A stretch of 64,000 nt of DNA from an uncultured Massilia sp. (GCA_913778765.1 CAJYXO010000109.1:1-64000); one strand, 5' to 3'. Shown: positions 16,570 to 25,666, counted from the first letter of the stretch. Notes: generated by a model not told the origin, from the sequence alone. Program-made: numbers and translations.

Positions 16570-18297
16570 CTATTCGTTGGTGCAGCCGAGCACTTCCTCG
16601 AGGCTGGTCAGCCCCTGTTTCACCTTCATCAGGCCGGACCGGCGCAGCGAATTCACGCCTTCGGTTTCGGCCTGGGCGGCGATTTCCATCGCGTTGCCGT
16701 TGGCGAGGATCAGGGCCTCGATCGCCGGCGAAATCGGCATGATCTGGTAGATGCCGACCCGCCCCTTGTAGCCCGAGCCCAGGCAGCGTTCGCAGCCGAC
16801 CGGGCCGTAGGGCTTCCATTCGCCGTCCAGGTCGCTGTCGCGGAAGCCGGCCGAGCGCAGGACGTCGCGCTCGATGTCGAGCGGCTGCTTGCAGGTGCAC
16901 AGGCGGCGCGCCAGGCGCTGGGCGGTAATCAGGATCACGGACGAGGCGATGTTGAACGGCGCCACGCCCATGTTCATCAGGCGCGTCAGGGTCGACGGCG
17001 CATCGTTCGTGTGCAGGGTCGAGAACACCATGTGGCCGGTCTGGGCGGCCTTGATGGCGATGTCGGCGGTCTCCAGGTCGCGGATCTCGCCGACCATGAT
17101 GATGTCCGGGTCCTGGCGCAGGAAGGCCTTCAGGGCGACCGGGAAGGTCAGGCCCGCCTTCTCGTTGACGTTGACCTGGTTCACGCCGGGCAGGTTGATC
17201 TCGGCCGGGTCTTCGGCGGTCGAGATGTTGATGCCCGGCTTGTTCAGCAGGTTCAGGCAGCTATAGAGAGACACCGTCTTGCCGGAACCGGTCGGCCCCG
17301 TCACCAGCACCATGCCGTAGGGGCGGGTGATGGCGTCGATCAGCAGCGCCTTCTGGTCCGGGTCGTAGCCGAGCGCGTCGATGCCCATCTGCGCCTGGGT
17401 GGCGTCGAGGATACGCATGACGGTCTTTTCGCCGAACAGGGTCGGCAGGGTGCTGACGCGGAAGTCGATGGTCTTGGTCGGCGACAGCACCAGTCGCATG
17501 CGGCCGTCCTGCGGGACCCGTTTCTCGGAGATGTCGAGCTTGGCCAATACCTTGATGCGCGAGACCAGCTTGTCGCGGATCGACAGCGGCGGCGCCAGGT
17601 GGTCGCGCAGCACGCCGTCCACGCGCATGCGGATCCGGTACTGCTTCTCGTAGGGCTCGAAGTGGATGTCCGAGGCGCCCAGCGTGATCGCATCCATCAG
17701 CACCTTGTTCAGGAAGCGCACGATGGGCGCGTCCTCGACTTCGGTGGCGGCTTCCACGGAAGCGGCCTGCGGTTCTTCCTCGGCGAACTCGATGTCGCTT
17801 TCGTCGCCCACCAGCTCGCTGATGCTCTGCTCGGCGTTCTTCGACAGCGCGGCCAGCAGGACCAGCAGGGTGTCGTGGGCCACGATCACGGGCTCGACCG
17901 AGGCTTCGCTCTGGAACTTGATCTGGTCGAGGGCCTGGGAATTGGTCGGGTCCGACAGCGCCACCGACAGCTTGTTGCCGCGCTTGGCCAGGGCCACCAC
18001 GCGCTGCGACTGCATCAGGCGCGCGTCGATGACGTTGGCGGGCAGCGCGTCCACGCTGAAGGTGGACAGGTCGAGCAGGGGATAGCCGAAGGTTTCGGCG
18101 CAGAACACGGCCAGGCTGCGCGCATCGATGGCGCCGGCGCCCAGCAGGGTGTCGATGAAGCCGGTCTTGTCGGCCGCCGCCTTCTTCTGCAGCCCGTCCG
18201 CCTGCGGCAGGCTCAGGCGCCCGGCCTGCACCAGGGCGCGCGCCAGCCCGGGCAAGGCGGTGCTGCCGGCAAGCGTGTTGGGGAGGACTGCTGCCAT
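16570..18297 (-). CDS. pilB: Type IV pilus assembly ATPase PilB
   Basis: A 575-residue cytoplasmic hexameric ATPase that powers pilus extension. An N-terminal MshEN/GspE-N region covers about residues 1-180. The ATPase domain shows Walker A GPTGSGKT, the Asp box and Walker B DPDIIMVGEIRD, the His box STLHTNDAPSTLTRL, and the zinc tetracysteine set (CTCKQ and CERCLGSG). All catalytic residues are present, so it should be active. It is the first gene of a pilB-pilC pair with a 19-bp gap. ATG 18297 is directly preceded by a non-coding stretch containing a REP doublet. Confidence 0.95.
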   Translation of the reverse strand: MAAVLPNTLAGSTALPGLARALVQAGRLSLPQADGLQKKAAADKTGFIDTLLGAGAIDARSLAVFCAETFGYPLLDLSTFSVDALPANVIDARLMQSQRVVALAKRGNKLSVALSDPTNSQALDQIKFQSEASVEPVIVAHDTLLVLLAALSKNAEQSISELVGDESDIEFAEEEPQAASVEAATEVEDAPIVRFLNKVLMDAITLGASDIHFEPYEKQYRIRMRVDGVLRDHLAPPLSIRDKLVSRIKVLAKLDISEKRVPQDGRMRLVLSPTKTIDFRVSTLPTLFGEKTVMRILDATQAQMGIDALGYDPDQKALLIDAITRPYGMVLVTGPTGSGKTVSLYSCLNLLNKPGINISTAEDPAEINLPGVNQVNVNEKAGLTFPVALKAFLRQDPDIIMVGEIRDLETADIAIKAAQTGHMVFSTLHTNDAPSTLTRLMNMGVAPFNIASSVILITAQRLARRLCTCKQPLDIERDVLRSAGFRDSDLDGEWKPYGPVGCERCLGSGYKGRVGIYQIMPISPAIEALILANGNAMEIAAQAETEGVNSLRRSGLMKVKQGLTSLEEVLGCTNE

Positions 18298-18588
18298 AGG
18301 ATCAGGGACGGAGTGGCGACAAGGAGCCGGGTTCGACGGTCATGCCCGGCGGCTGCTTTGGATGATGCCCGTAGGCATCAAATTTGTAAAGCGATTGGGG
18401 TAAGGAGCGCGGCTTGCATACCACGTAGACGAAATGGTATTGCCGGGGTGACAAGTGGCGGGATATTGGCATGGCGGCTCCTGATGGGATCACGTCGTTC
18501 CCGACACTGTCGGAAACGACTTCCCGCGAAGGCGGGAACCCAGGTTTTGTGCGCGTAGCGTTAACGCCGGCAGAACTTGGATCGCCGC
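18298..18588. other. Intergenic region between pilB and the CorC-like gene
   Basis: No gene is supported here. It must hold the pilB promoter (minus strand) and the downstream end of the CorC-like gene. The region 18493-18604 is a REP doublet described separately. The stretch 18302-18490 shows a few small dyads but no strong operator or terminator that I can identify. Confidence 0.6.
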
Positions 18589-18604
18589 CTACGCGGGGAT
18601 GACG
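18493..18604. repeat. REP doublet (BIME-like element) 1
   Basis: Two palindromic units face each other. The left unit contains TTCCCGCGAAGGCGGGAA (18521-18538) followed by CCCAGGTTTTG. The right unit reads GCAGAACTTGG followed by a degraded GCCGCCTACGCGGGGATGACG. A small extra dyad, TTCCCGACA/TGTCGGAA, sits at the left edge. The layout (head, CCAAGTT-like inner edge, 25-40 bp, AACTTGG, inverted head) is the same as in the three other elements of the window. Confidence 0.75.
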
Positions 18605-19896
18605 TGGTTCCACCGTTTGATGACAACCGGCCGCATCAGTTTCACCACTTTGATTGACTGATTCTGCACCTGCACCACTTCGATCACGACCCCGCCCACC
18701 TTCAGCGCGATGGGAAATTCCGGGATGTCCTGCAGTTGTTCGAGAAGCAAGCCGTTGACCGTCTTCGGGCCGTCCAGCGGCAGGTCCAGGGCCAGCTTCT
18801 TGTTGATGTCGCGCAGCGGGGTGCTGCCTTCGAGCAGGCATTCGCCTTTCGCATTCCAGGCCATGGCGTCGGCGCGCGCGGTGCCCGGGGTCGAGGTGGT
18901 GAAGTCGCCGATCATTTCCTCGATGATGTCCTCGAGGGTCACCAGGCCCTGCACCTCGCCATATTCGTCGACGATGATGCCCATTCGCTCCTTGTTTTCC
19001 TGGAAATACTGGAGCTGGGTGAAGACGTCGGTGTCCTGCGGAATGAAATAGGGCTTGGCGAGGAGTTCGCGCAGATCTTCGACGGTCGGCTCGTCGGACT
19101 GGCTCAGCAGGCCGACCGTCTTGCGCACCGGCAGGATGCCGACGATGCGGTTGATCTCGCCTTCGTAGACCGGCAGCTTGCGGTGGTAGCAGGTGATGAG
19201 CTCGGCCTTGATCTCGTCGATCGGGCGGGCCAGGTTCAGGGCTTCGATCTGGCTGCGCGGGGTCATGATGTCCTCGACCGAGATCTTTTCCAGGTCGAAC
19301 AGGTTCAGCAGGATGCTCTTGTGCTTCTGCGGCATGAAGTTGCCGCCTTCCAGCACCACGGTGCGCAATTCCTCGGCCGACAGGCGCTGCTGGTGGTCGC
19401 GGGCGTTGGCGCGGATGCCCAGCGGACGCAGCAGCGCCGAGACGAACAGGTTGACGAACCAGATCGCCGGCTTTGCCAGGCTCATCAAGGGCTTGAGGAC
19501 CAGGCTGGTGCCCAGCGAGATGTTTTCGGGATAGGTGGCGCCGATCACCTTCGGTGCGATCTCGGCGAACACGATCAGCAGAAAGGCGACGCTGGCGGTG
19601 GCGATCGTGATCACGCTTTCCTCGTGGCCGAAGAACAGGATCGCGATCGCCGTCACCAGCGCGGTGGCCATGGCATTGATCAGGGTATTCGCGATCAGCA
19701 CCAGCGACAGCAGCTTGTCGGTGCGTTCCAGCAGCCACAGGGTGGTCACGGCGCCGCGGTGGCCGCGCTTCGCGAGGTGGCGCAGGCGGTATTTATTGGC
19801 AGCCATCAGGGCCGTTTCCGCCATCGCGAAAAAGGCCGAGCAGAGAATCAGGAGAAAGAGGGCAAGGACGAGCGCCCAAAGGGGTACGGTTTCCAC
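18589..19896 (-). CDS. HlyC/CorC-family (CNNM-type) transporter protein
   Basis: A 435-residue inner-membrane protein. An N-terminal DUF21/CNNM transmembrane domain covers about residues 1-180 (ALFLLILCSAFFAMAETAL, LIVFAEIAPKVIGATYPE). A CBS-domain pair follows (IMTPRSQIEALNL, RMGIIVDEYGEVQGLVTLED) and then a C-terminal CorC/HlyC domain (LLLEQLQDIPEFPIALKVGG). Relatives act in Mg2+/Co2+ efflux or resistance. The last four codons and stop (VIPA, TAG at 18589-18591) lie inside the right arm of a REP palindrome, so the original C-terminus seems to have been replaced by the repeat. The gene is flanked by a second REP doublet on its 5' side (19953-20047). Function is probably intact because the altered part is only the tail. 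Confidence 0.9.
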   Translation of the reverse strand: METVPLWALVLALFLLILCSAFFAMAETALMAANKYRLRHLAKRGHRGAVTTLWLLERTDKLLSLVLIANTLINAMATALVTAIAILFFGHEESVITIATASVAFLLIVFAEIAPKVIGATYPENISLGTSLVLKPLMSLAKPAIWFVNLFVSALLRPLGIRANARDHQQRLSAEELRTVVLEGGNFMPQKHKSILLNLFDLEKISVEDIMTPRSQIEALNLARPIDEIKAELITCYHRKLPVYEGEINRIVGILPVRKTVGLLSQSDEPTVEDLRELLAKPYFIPQDTDVFTQLQYFQENKERMGIIVDEYGEVQGLVTLEDIIEEMIGDFTTSTPGTARADAMAWNAKGECLLEGSTPLRDINKKLALDLPLDGPKTVNGLLLEQLQDIPEFPIALKVGGVVIEVVQVQNQSIKVVKLMRPVVIKRWNHVIPA

Positions 19897-19952
19897 CGCG
19901 CCGATTCTAAGTCATGGCTGGTGGGCTTGCAAGTTTGGCTAGTACTTACAGC

Positions 19953-20047
19953 GTCGTTCCCGCGCAGGCGGGAACCCAGGTTTCGTACGTTGCGTTATCT
20001 CATGCAGAACTTGGAGAACTTGGGCCCCCGCCTGCGCGGGGGCGACG
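19953..20047. repeat. REP doublet (BIME-like element) 2
   Basis: Left unit GTCGTTCCCGCGCAGGCGG (19953 onward) continues into GAACCCAGGTTT. Right unit GAACTTGGGCCCCCGCCTGC ends with GCGGGGGCGACG. The two palindromes are inverted relative to each other across about 45 bp. It lies between the 5' end of the CorC-like gene and the 3' end of the chemoreceptor gene. Confidence 0.8.
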
Positions 20048-20055
20048 GGGGGCGC

Positions 20056-21621
20056 TCAGCGCAATGCCAGGCGCTTCTCGGCCGGCGCTGCCGCCAGCGT
20101 CGGCGACTGATCCAGCTTGAACACCGCCAGCGCATTCGACAGCTGCACGGTCTGGTCGCTCAGCGACTCGGCCGCGGCCGAGGCTTCTTCGACCAGGGCC
20201 GCGTTCTGCTGGGTGGTCTGGTCCATGTCGTCGATCGCGCGGCCGATCTGCTCGATGCCTTCGCTCTGGCGCTGGCCGGCTTCGGTGATCTCGGCCATGA
20301 TGTCGTGCACCTTGCGCACCGAGCTCACGATCTGGTCCATCGTGGCGCCGGCTTCGTCGACCAGCGCGGTGCCGGCCGTGACCTTCGACACCGAGGCGGT
20401 GATCAGTTCCTTGATCTCCTTGGCGGCGGCGGCCGAGCGCTGGGCCAGGGTCCGCACTTCGCCGGCCACGACCGCGAAGCCGCGGCCCTGCTCGCCGGCG
20501 CGCGCCGCTTCGACGGCCGCGTTCAGCGCCAGGATGTTGGTCTGGAAGGCGATGCCGTCGATGACCGAGATGATGTCGACGATCTTCTTCGACGATTCGC
20601 TGATCGAGCCCATGGTCTGCACCACGTTGCCGACCACTTCGCCGCCGCGGGTGGCGATGCTGGTGGCCGAGACCACCAGTTCGTTGGCCTGGTTGGCGTT
20701 GGCGGCGTTGGCGCGCACGGTGTCGGTCAGCGATTCCATCGCACGGGTGGTGTTGCCGAGGCTGGAGGCCTGGGTTTCGGTGCGGCTGGCCAGGTCGGCG
20801 TTGCCGCTGGCGATCTCGTGGCTGGCCATCGAGATGGTTTCGGCCGAGGTCTTGATGTCGGCGACCATGGTGGCCAGGCGCGCGCGCATTTCCTTCAGCG
20901 CGGCCAGCAGGCTGCCGTTGTCGCCGGCGTCGAGGCGGATTTCCATCGACAAATCGCCCGCGGCCACGCCCTGCGCGATCGTGCGGGCGTATTCCGGTTC
21001 GCCGCCCAGCTGCTGCCAGATGGTGCGCACCACGAACCACGACACCACGGCCAGGGCCAGGATCACGATCAGGGCGGTGATGACGATCGCCGTCACCACG
21101 CTGCGCACCTTCGAGGCGCTGCGCTCGATGCCGCCCTTGAACTGGCGCTGGGCCGCTTCGCCGAATTTGGCGACGTCGGCGTTCAGCACGGTCAGCGTGC
21201 TCTGCATGCGGCCGACGGTGGCCTGGGCGTCGCCCTGCTCGAGTTCGAGCATGATCCTGGCGGTCGACAGCGCCGGGGCGTAATAGTCTTCGAATTCCTT
21301 GCCGAGGCGCTTGCCGGCCGCGGCCATGCCTTCGATCTTGCCGATCTCGGCCAGGCGTGCGCGGACCTTGCCGGCCTGCTCGTTGATCTGGGGGATGCGC
21401 GCCTTGTCGCCTTCGCTGACGGCATCGCGCAGGCCGTTGGTGACGCCTTCGATCTCGGCGGCCAGCGCCTTCGAGGCGCCGAGCGCCGGGAAGTCGACGC
21501 TTTCGGTCATGTGGATGGAGTTCAGGGCGCCTGTCGCGATGCTCGCACTGACGGCCACGCCCAGGCCGAAAATGATGGTCGAGATGACCGGGAGTGCCCA
21601 GATCCTGCGCTTGATGCTCAT
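20056..21621 (-). CDS. Methyl-accepting chemotaxis protein
   Basis: A 521-residue inner-membrane chemoreceptor. TM1 lies near residues 8-32 ([18 protein letters not shown]). A periplasmic helical domain of about 150 residues follows, then TM2 ([20 protein letters not shown]), a HAMP domain and the cytoplasmic signalling domain. The conserved hairpin tip appears as [20 protein letters not shown] and [19 protein letters not shown] chose ATG 21621 (MSIKRR) since the longer frame has no membrane signal. It is in the same direction as, and just downstream of, a small periplasmic phosphate-binding-like protein and a porin. This suggests the receptor senses what those two handle, though the ligand is unknown. 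The C-terminus lacks a CheR-tethering pentapeptide (ends KRLALR). Confidence 0.95.
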   Translation of the reverse strand: MSIKRRIWALPVISTIIFGLGVAVSASIATGALNSIHMTESVDFPALGASKALAAEIEGVTNGLRDAVSEGDKARIPQINEQAGKVRARLAEIGKIEGMAAAGKRLGKEFEDYYAPALSTARIMLELEQGDAQATVGRMQSTLTVLNADVAKFGEAAQRQFKGGIERSASKVRSVVTAIVITALIVILALAVVSWFVVRTIWQQLGGEPEYARTIAQGVAAGDLSMEIRLDAGDNGSLLAALKEMRARLATMVADIKTSAETISMASHEIASGNADLASRTETQASSLGNTTRAMESLTDTVRANAANANQANELVVSATSIATRGGEVVGNVVQTMGSISESSKKIVDIISVIDGIAFQTNILALNAAVEAARAGEQGRGFAVVAGEVRTLAQRSAAAAKEIKELITASVSKVTAGTALVDEAGATMDQIVSSVRKVHDIMAEITEAGQRQSEGIEQIGRAIDDMDQTTQQNAALVEEASAAAESLSDQTVQLSNALAVFKLDQSPTLAAAPAEKRLALR

Positions 21622-21692
21622 GCTGCCGTCTCCTGAAAATTGAATAACCCGCGCGCCGGGAAAAACCGGTGCGCGGGCCTGCACATATTGCT

Positions 21693-22100
21693 TTACTGCG
21701 CGCTGTAGATCACCTTGACGGAACCGTCGACCGCGCTCTTCTCGATGTAGCCGATGGCCTTCGGATCCGCCGCCACCGCCTTTTTCACGGCGGCGCTGTC
21801 GGCGGCTTCCTTCGGCATCGTGGCCTTGCCGGTGAACACCAGCTTGGACCACAGGGCCTTGACCTGGGACGCGTCCTTGTCCGTCACCTTCTTGTAGAAC
21901 TCGGCGCGGATCGGGGCGCTTTCCGGCTGGTCCACCGGGGTCATCGAGGACGATTTGCCCAGGAAGAACTGGGCGACCTGGTCCTTGCTCATGCTGCTGT
22001 CAGCGGCCTTCGGGTTGACGACCACCACCACTTCGGCCATGGCCGGCAGGGCCAGCGCCAGGGCGGCGGCGCCGAGTGTTGCTTTGATCAGTGTTTTCAT
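21693..22100 (-). CDS. Small periplasmic PstS-like substrate-binding protein
   Basis: A 135-residue exported protein with signal peptide [21 protein letters not shown]. The mature part begins [27 protein letters not shown], the pattern of short 'phosphate ABC transporter substrate-binding' (PBP-like) proteins. Full-length PstS is more than twice as long, so only one lobe or a compact variant is present. No ABC permease or ATPase is adjacent. It lies 18 bp downstream of the porin gene and 71 bp upstream of the chemoreceptor gene, all leftward. A role as a ligand-presenting partner for the porin or the receptor is inference; phosphate as ligand is untested. Confidence 0.8.
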   Translation of the reverse strand: MKTLIKATLGAAALALALPAMAEVVVVVNPKAADSSMSKDQVAQFFLGKSSSMTPVDQPESAPIRAEFYKKVTDKDASQVKALWSKLVFTGKATMPKEAADSAAVKKAVAADPKAIGYIEKSAVDGSVKVIYSAQ

Positions 22101-22118
22101 TGTTGTCTTTCTGAAGCC

Positions 22119-23366
22119 TTAGAACACGAAGTCGAGGGCGACGGCGCCGACGGTGACCGGGCCCTTGAAGCCGGCTTGCGGGGCCAGGAACAGGCCGGTG
22201 CCGTTCTGCGGACGCACGCGGTCGATCTGGGCCTTCAGGGCCATCGAGCGGTAGAAGTCCCAGCGCACGCCGATCGAGTCGGTGGTCTGTTCGCCCTGGC
22301 CGATGCCGCTGTTCTTCAGGGTGCTCACGCCGGCGCGCAGGGCCGCCATGGTCGGGGTGCAGGCCGCCGGGTAGCCGGCCGGGCAGGATGCCGGCACGGT
22401 GTTGGCCGGGTAGCCGTCGATCTTCAGTTCCGAGTGGATGTAGAAGGGCAGGACCTTGCCGAAGCGGTAGCCGGCCATCGCATACCAGGCGCTGGTGTCG
22501 TTGACGTAGCTGTCGGTCTTGCGCTTGGCGTACTCGGTCTGGACGACGATGTTGTTCCAGTCCAGGCCCAGGCCGGCCGAGGTGAACGAGGCTTTCTTCT
22601 TGTTCAGCTCGAGGTCGCTTGCGAGCTGGTTCAGCTGCGCGAAGCGGTAGCCGGTGCCGGCCGCGCGCAGGCTGCCCACCAGGGTGTTCAGCGAGGTCGA
22701 GGTGCTCATGCTCATCTTGCCGTCGGCGCGGCCGAAACGCAGCGTGACCGGACCGTGTTCGGCCACCAGGTTCACGGCGCTCAGTTGGCGCGCTTCGATG
22801 GTGTTGGCGCCGGACAGGTGGGCTTCGGTGCGGCCATAGGCCAGCTGGGCGGTGACGGTGGTGTCGCCGAAGCTGTGCTGCCAGGTCACGTCGGCGCCGT
22901 CGATGCTGCTGAACGGCACCTGCGAGTACAGCTCGACCGGCGGACGCAGGAAGGTGTTGGCGTAGCCGACGTTGCGGTAGTCCGAGATCATGAAGACCGG
23001 CAGGCCGATGCGGCCGACGCGCACGCTCAGTTGGTCGTTGATTTTCGCCTTGGCGAACGCCCACGACAGTTCGGCGCCGAAGTCGTCTTCCGCGTCCTTG
23101 CGCACCAGGCCCTGGCCGGTGACGGACAGCCAGCTGTTGATGGCGTAATCGGCCTGCAGGCCGAGGTTCGAGTCGACGCCGGTGGTCGGGTTCTTCCTGG
23201 CGCCGCTGGCCTGGTTCGGGCGGCTGAATTCGGCCTGGTCGCTGTCGGTCCAGGTCAGGGCGCCGGTGCCGAAGCCGCTGATGCGCACGCCGGACGAATC
23301 CTGGGCGTAAGCGGTAGAGACGGCCAGAGGCAAGGCGAGCAGAGTCGCAATGATGCTTTTATTCAT
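22119..23366 (-). CDS. Outer-membrane porin-like protein
   Basis: A 415-residue exported beta-barrel protein. The signal peptide KSIIATLLALPLAVSTAYAQ is followed by alternating beta strands rich in aromatic residues. Examples are GVRISGFGTGALTWTDSD, ALDFVF at the C-terminus (terminal Phe needed for barrel assembly), and LSVRVGRIGLPVFMISDYRN, a constriction-loop-like segment seen in gammaproteobacterial porin-type proteins. It is the first gene of a leftward three-gene set with the PstS-like protein and a chemoreceptor. The solute is unknown; an anionic substrate would fit the phosphate-binding-like neighbour but cannot be shown from the sequence. Confidence 0.85.
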   Translation of the reverse strand: MNKSIIATLLALPLAVSTAYAQDSSGVRISGFGTGALTWTDSDQAEFSRPNQASGARKNPTTGVDSNLGLQADYAINSWLSVTGQGLVRKDAEDDFGAELSWAFAKAKINDQLSVRVGRIGLPVFMISDYRNVGYANTFLRPPVELYSQVPFSSIDGADVTWQHSFGDTTVTAQLAYGRTEAHLSGANTIEARQLSAVNLVAEHGPVTLRFGRADGKMSMSTSTSLNTLVGSLRAAGTGYRFAQLNQLASDLELNKKKASFTSAGLGLDWNNIVVQTEYAKRKTDSYVNDTSAWYAMAGYRFGKVLPFYIHSELKIDGYPANTVPASCPAGYPAACTPTMAALRAGVSTLKNSGIGQGEQTTDSIGVRWDFYRSMALKAQIDRVRPQNGTGLFLAPQAGFKGPVTVGAVALDFVF

Positions 23367-23621
23367 GATTAGCCTAAAAATTCCTGCTTCGGATGGGATT
23401 GGTTCTTGTTGTTACGAGGAGCTTGGCGGCGAGGATTGGGCCACGACGAGATTCCTGTAATCAATTGTAATCAGGCAGGATTTTTTGCTGCAAGGAAAAT
23501 GAATACTCACCAATAGTCACATTGGTATTGACGACGTTTACTGTTGCGCTAAACAGACAGGACGCCGTGTCTGATGGTTGGATAAATATTGAACAATGCA
23601 GAACGGGTAAAGGCGCCTGCG

Positions 23622-24179
23622 TCAATTCCACCAGTGCGAGGTGGTGCCGGCTTCCGGCAGGCGGGCCTGGCGCGCGGCGTGGACGATGCCGGCTTCGACC
23701 GCCTGGTCGGCGGTATAGATGCGCGCGTTGACGTTCAAAAAACCGCGGATGTCGTGGACGGCGGGGGCGCCGCGCGTGGCTTCCTCGAAGATGCTGGCGT
23801 AGCGTTCGGCGTCGAAGTCGAGGCAGTCGCGCCATTCGGAGATGCGGGCGTGGTCGGCGGCGACCAGGTTGCCGAAGCCCCAGTGCAGCGGGTGAATGAG
23901 GAAGCGGGTGCCGGGACAGGCATAGCGCTTCTGGCCGGCCAGGAAGATGGCGACGCCGACCGATTCGACGCTGCCCACGTTCCAGGTGGTCAGGGGCAGC
24001 GGCAGGGATTTCAGGAAGAAGTAGAGCGCGAAGCCGGCCGTCATGTTGCCGCCTTCGGTCGACATGTGCAGTTCGATCTCGCTGGCGCCGCTCTGCAGCG
24101 CCTGCAGGCACAGGTTGCGGATCGTGCAGGCCGAGTTGGCGTTGATGGGACCGATGAAATGGACGACGTGCAAAGTCAT
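23622..24179 (-). CDS. ClpP-like serine protease family protein (divergent)
   Basis: A 185-residue ClpP/crotonase-fold protein without signal peptide. The ClpP pattern is recognisable: FIGPIN near the N-terminus, the oxyanion-type STEGGNMTAGFALY, Ser73 in VGSVESVGVAIFLAG, and His96 in TRFLIHPLHWG. The third catalytic residue is not obvious: where ClpP has Asp before RFLSA, this protein reads NARIYTADQA. It is therefore not the housekeeping ClpP and may be a solitary, ATPase-independent or inactive homologue. No ClpX or ClpA is adjacent. It stands alone between the porin and the urate-pathway genes. The next genes to the right belong to purine breakdown but no functional tie is evident. Confidence 0.8.
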   Translation of the reverse strand: MTLHVVHFIGPINANSACTIRNLCLQALQSGASEIELHMSTEGGNMTAGFALYFFLKSLPLPLTTWNVGSVESVGVAIFLAGQKRYACPGTRFLIHPLHWGFGNLVAADHARISEWRDCLDFDAERYASIFEEATRGAPAVHDIRGFLNVNARIYTADQAVEAGIVHAARQARLPEAGTTSHWWN

Positions 24180-24241
24180 GCGTGCTTTCTCCCTGGAGTC
24201 GGTGCAAGCATAGCAAGTTTTGCCGGCCTGCCTCGCCTTGT

Positions 24242-24595
24242 TCAGCTGCCGCGGTAGGTCGAGTAGGACCAGGGCGTGACCACCAGCGGCACGTGGTAGT
24301 TCTGGGTGGGATCGGCCACGCCGAAGGCGATCGTCACACGGTCGATGAAGCGCGGAGAGGGGAGGGCCACGCCTTGGGCGGCGAAATAATCGCCGGCCGC
24401 GAACACCAGCTCGTACTGGCCGGCTTTCAGTTGCTCGCCTTCGAGCAGAGGGGTATTGCAGCGGCCGTCGCTGTTGGTGGCGTCCTCCCTGACGAGCGTC
24501 CGGTGTGCGCCGTCGACCGCATACAGCGCCACCTTCACGCCGGCCCCCGGCTTGCCCTGCGCCGTGTCGAGCACGTGGGTGCTGAGTTTTCCCAT
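24242..24595 (-). CDS. uraH: 5-hydroxyisourate hydrolase (transthyretin-like)
   Basis: A 117-residue protein of the transthyretin-like family that hydrolyses 5-hydroxyisourate, the product of urate oxidation. Family hallmarks are the N-terminal LSTHVLDTAQGKPGAGV, the central DGRCNTPLL and the C-terminal signature SYSTYRGS, identical in type to the catalytic YRGS tail. His, Arg and Ser catalytic residues are visible in these motifs. No signal peptide is present, so it is cytoplasmic. It is divergent from the allantoinase gene puuE with a 117-bp shared control region. Uricase and OHCU decarboxylase, needed between and after, are not in this window. The start ATG 24595 fits the family's usual length. 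Confidence 0.95.
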   Translation of the reverse strand: MGKLSTHVLDTAQGKPGAGVKVALYAVDGAHRTLVREDATNSDGRCNTPLLEGEQLKAGQYELVFAAGDYFAAQGVALPSPRFIDRVTIAFGVADPTQNYHVPLVVTPWSYSTYRGS

Positions 24596-24712
24596 GGTTC
24601 TTCCTATATGTCGCGCCTGAAATCGGCTATGCGGGCCATGATATACCTTTGTGCTTCTTGCAATATAAGATGGTCGATATACCTGCGATGCTTCCCACCC
24701 CTGCGAGCCCCG
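24596..24712. promoter_or_regulatory. Divergent uraH-puuE control region
   Basis: This 117-bp A/T-rich gap carries the nonamer GATATACCT twice in direct orientation, at 24640-24648 and 24676-24684, a step of 36 bp. It is a candidate binding site for a purine-catabolism regulator serving both genes. The regulator is not encoded nearby and the assignment is inference. Confidence 0.4.
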
Positions 24713-25666
24713 ATGAAGACTGACGAGAACTATCCACGCGACATGATCGGCTACGGCCGCAATCCACCGCATCCGCAATGGCCGGGCGAGGCCCGGGTCG
24801 CCCTGCAGTTCGTGCTGAATTACGAAGAAGGCGGCGAGAACAATGTCCTGCACGGCGATCCTTTTTCGGAGACATTCCTCTCCGAAATCGTAGGCGCGCA
24901 AGCTTTCCCCATGCGCCACATGAGCATGGAATCGCTGTACGAATACGGTTCGCGCGCCGGCCTGTGGCGCGTGCTGCGCATCTTCGAAGAGCGCAAGCTG
25001 CCGCTGACGGTGTTCGGGGTCGCCATGGCGCTGCAGCGCAACCCGGAAGCGGTGGCGGCCTTCCGCGAGCTGGGCCACGAGATCGCCTGCCACGGCCTGC
25101 GCTGGATCTCCTACCAGAACGTCGACGAGGCCACCGAGCGCGCGCATATGAAGGAAGCGGTCGACATCCTCCGCGATCTGACCGGCGAGCCGCCGCTGGG
25201 CTGGTACACCGGCCGCGACTCGCCCAACACGCGCCGCCTGGTGCTGGAGCACGGCGGTTTCGTCTACGACGCCGACCACTACGGCGACGATCTGCCGTTC
25301 TGGACCGAAGTGGCGTTCACGGACGCCAATGGCTGGCACGCCCAACGGCCGCACCTGGTGGTGCCCTACACCCTGGACACCAACGACATGCGCTTTGCCG
25401 CCATGCAGGGTTTTAATTCCGGGACCCAGTTCTTCGACTATTTGAAGGATGCCTTCGACGTGCTGTACGCGGAAGGCGACCCGAACGGGCTGAACCAGCC
25501 GAAGATGCTGTCGATCGGCCTGCACTGCCGCCTGGTCGGCCGGCCGGCGCGGGCGGCGGCGCTGGCGCGCTTCCTGGATTATGTGCAGACCCACCAGCAT
25601 GTGTGGGTGACGCGGCGGATCGATATCGCGCGGCACTGGCAAACGGTGCACCCGTTCGTAAAATGA
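24713..25666 (+). CDS. puuE: Allantoinase PuuE (polysaccharide-deacetylase fold)
   Basis: A 317-residue cytoplasmic enzyme of the polysaccharide-deacetylase superfamily. PuuE-type members open the allantoin ring to give allantoate. The N-terminus YPRDMIGYGRNPPHPQWP and the following FVLNYEEGGENNVLHGD are typical of this subgroup, as is MRHMSMESLYEYGSRAG. The metal-binding His pair of the fold appears at HEIACHGLRW. No metal-independent Zn-amidohydrolase allantoinase is present, so this is the non-homologous form. ATG 24713 (MKTDENY) was chosen because upstream sequence in the frame is not conserved. It is divergent from uraH and is followed by a triple REP element and the xanthine dehydrogenase operon. 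Confidence 0.92.
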   Translation: MKTDENYPRDMIGYGRNPPHPQWPGEARVALQFVLNYEEGGENNVLHGDPFSETFLSEIVGAQAFPMRHMSMESLYEYGSRAGLWRVLRIFEERKLPLTVFGVAMALQRNPEAVAAFRELGHEIACHGLRWISYQNVDEATERAHMKEAVDILRDLTGEPPLGWYTGRDSPNTRRLVLEHGGFVYDADHYGDDLPFWTEVAFTDANGWHAQRPHLVVPYTLDTNDMRFAAMQGFNSGTQFFDYLKDAFDVLYAEGDPNGLNQPKMLSIGLHCRLVGRPARAAALARFLDYVQTHQHVWVTRRIDIARHWQTVHPFVK

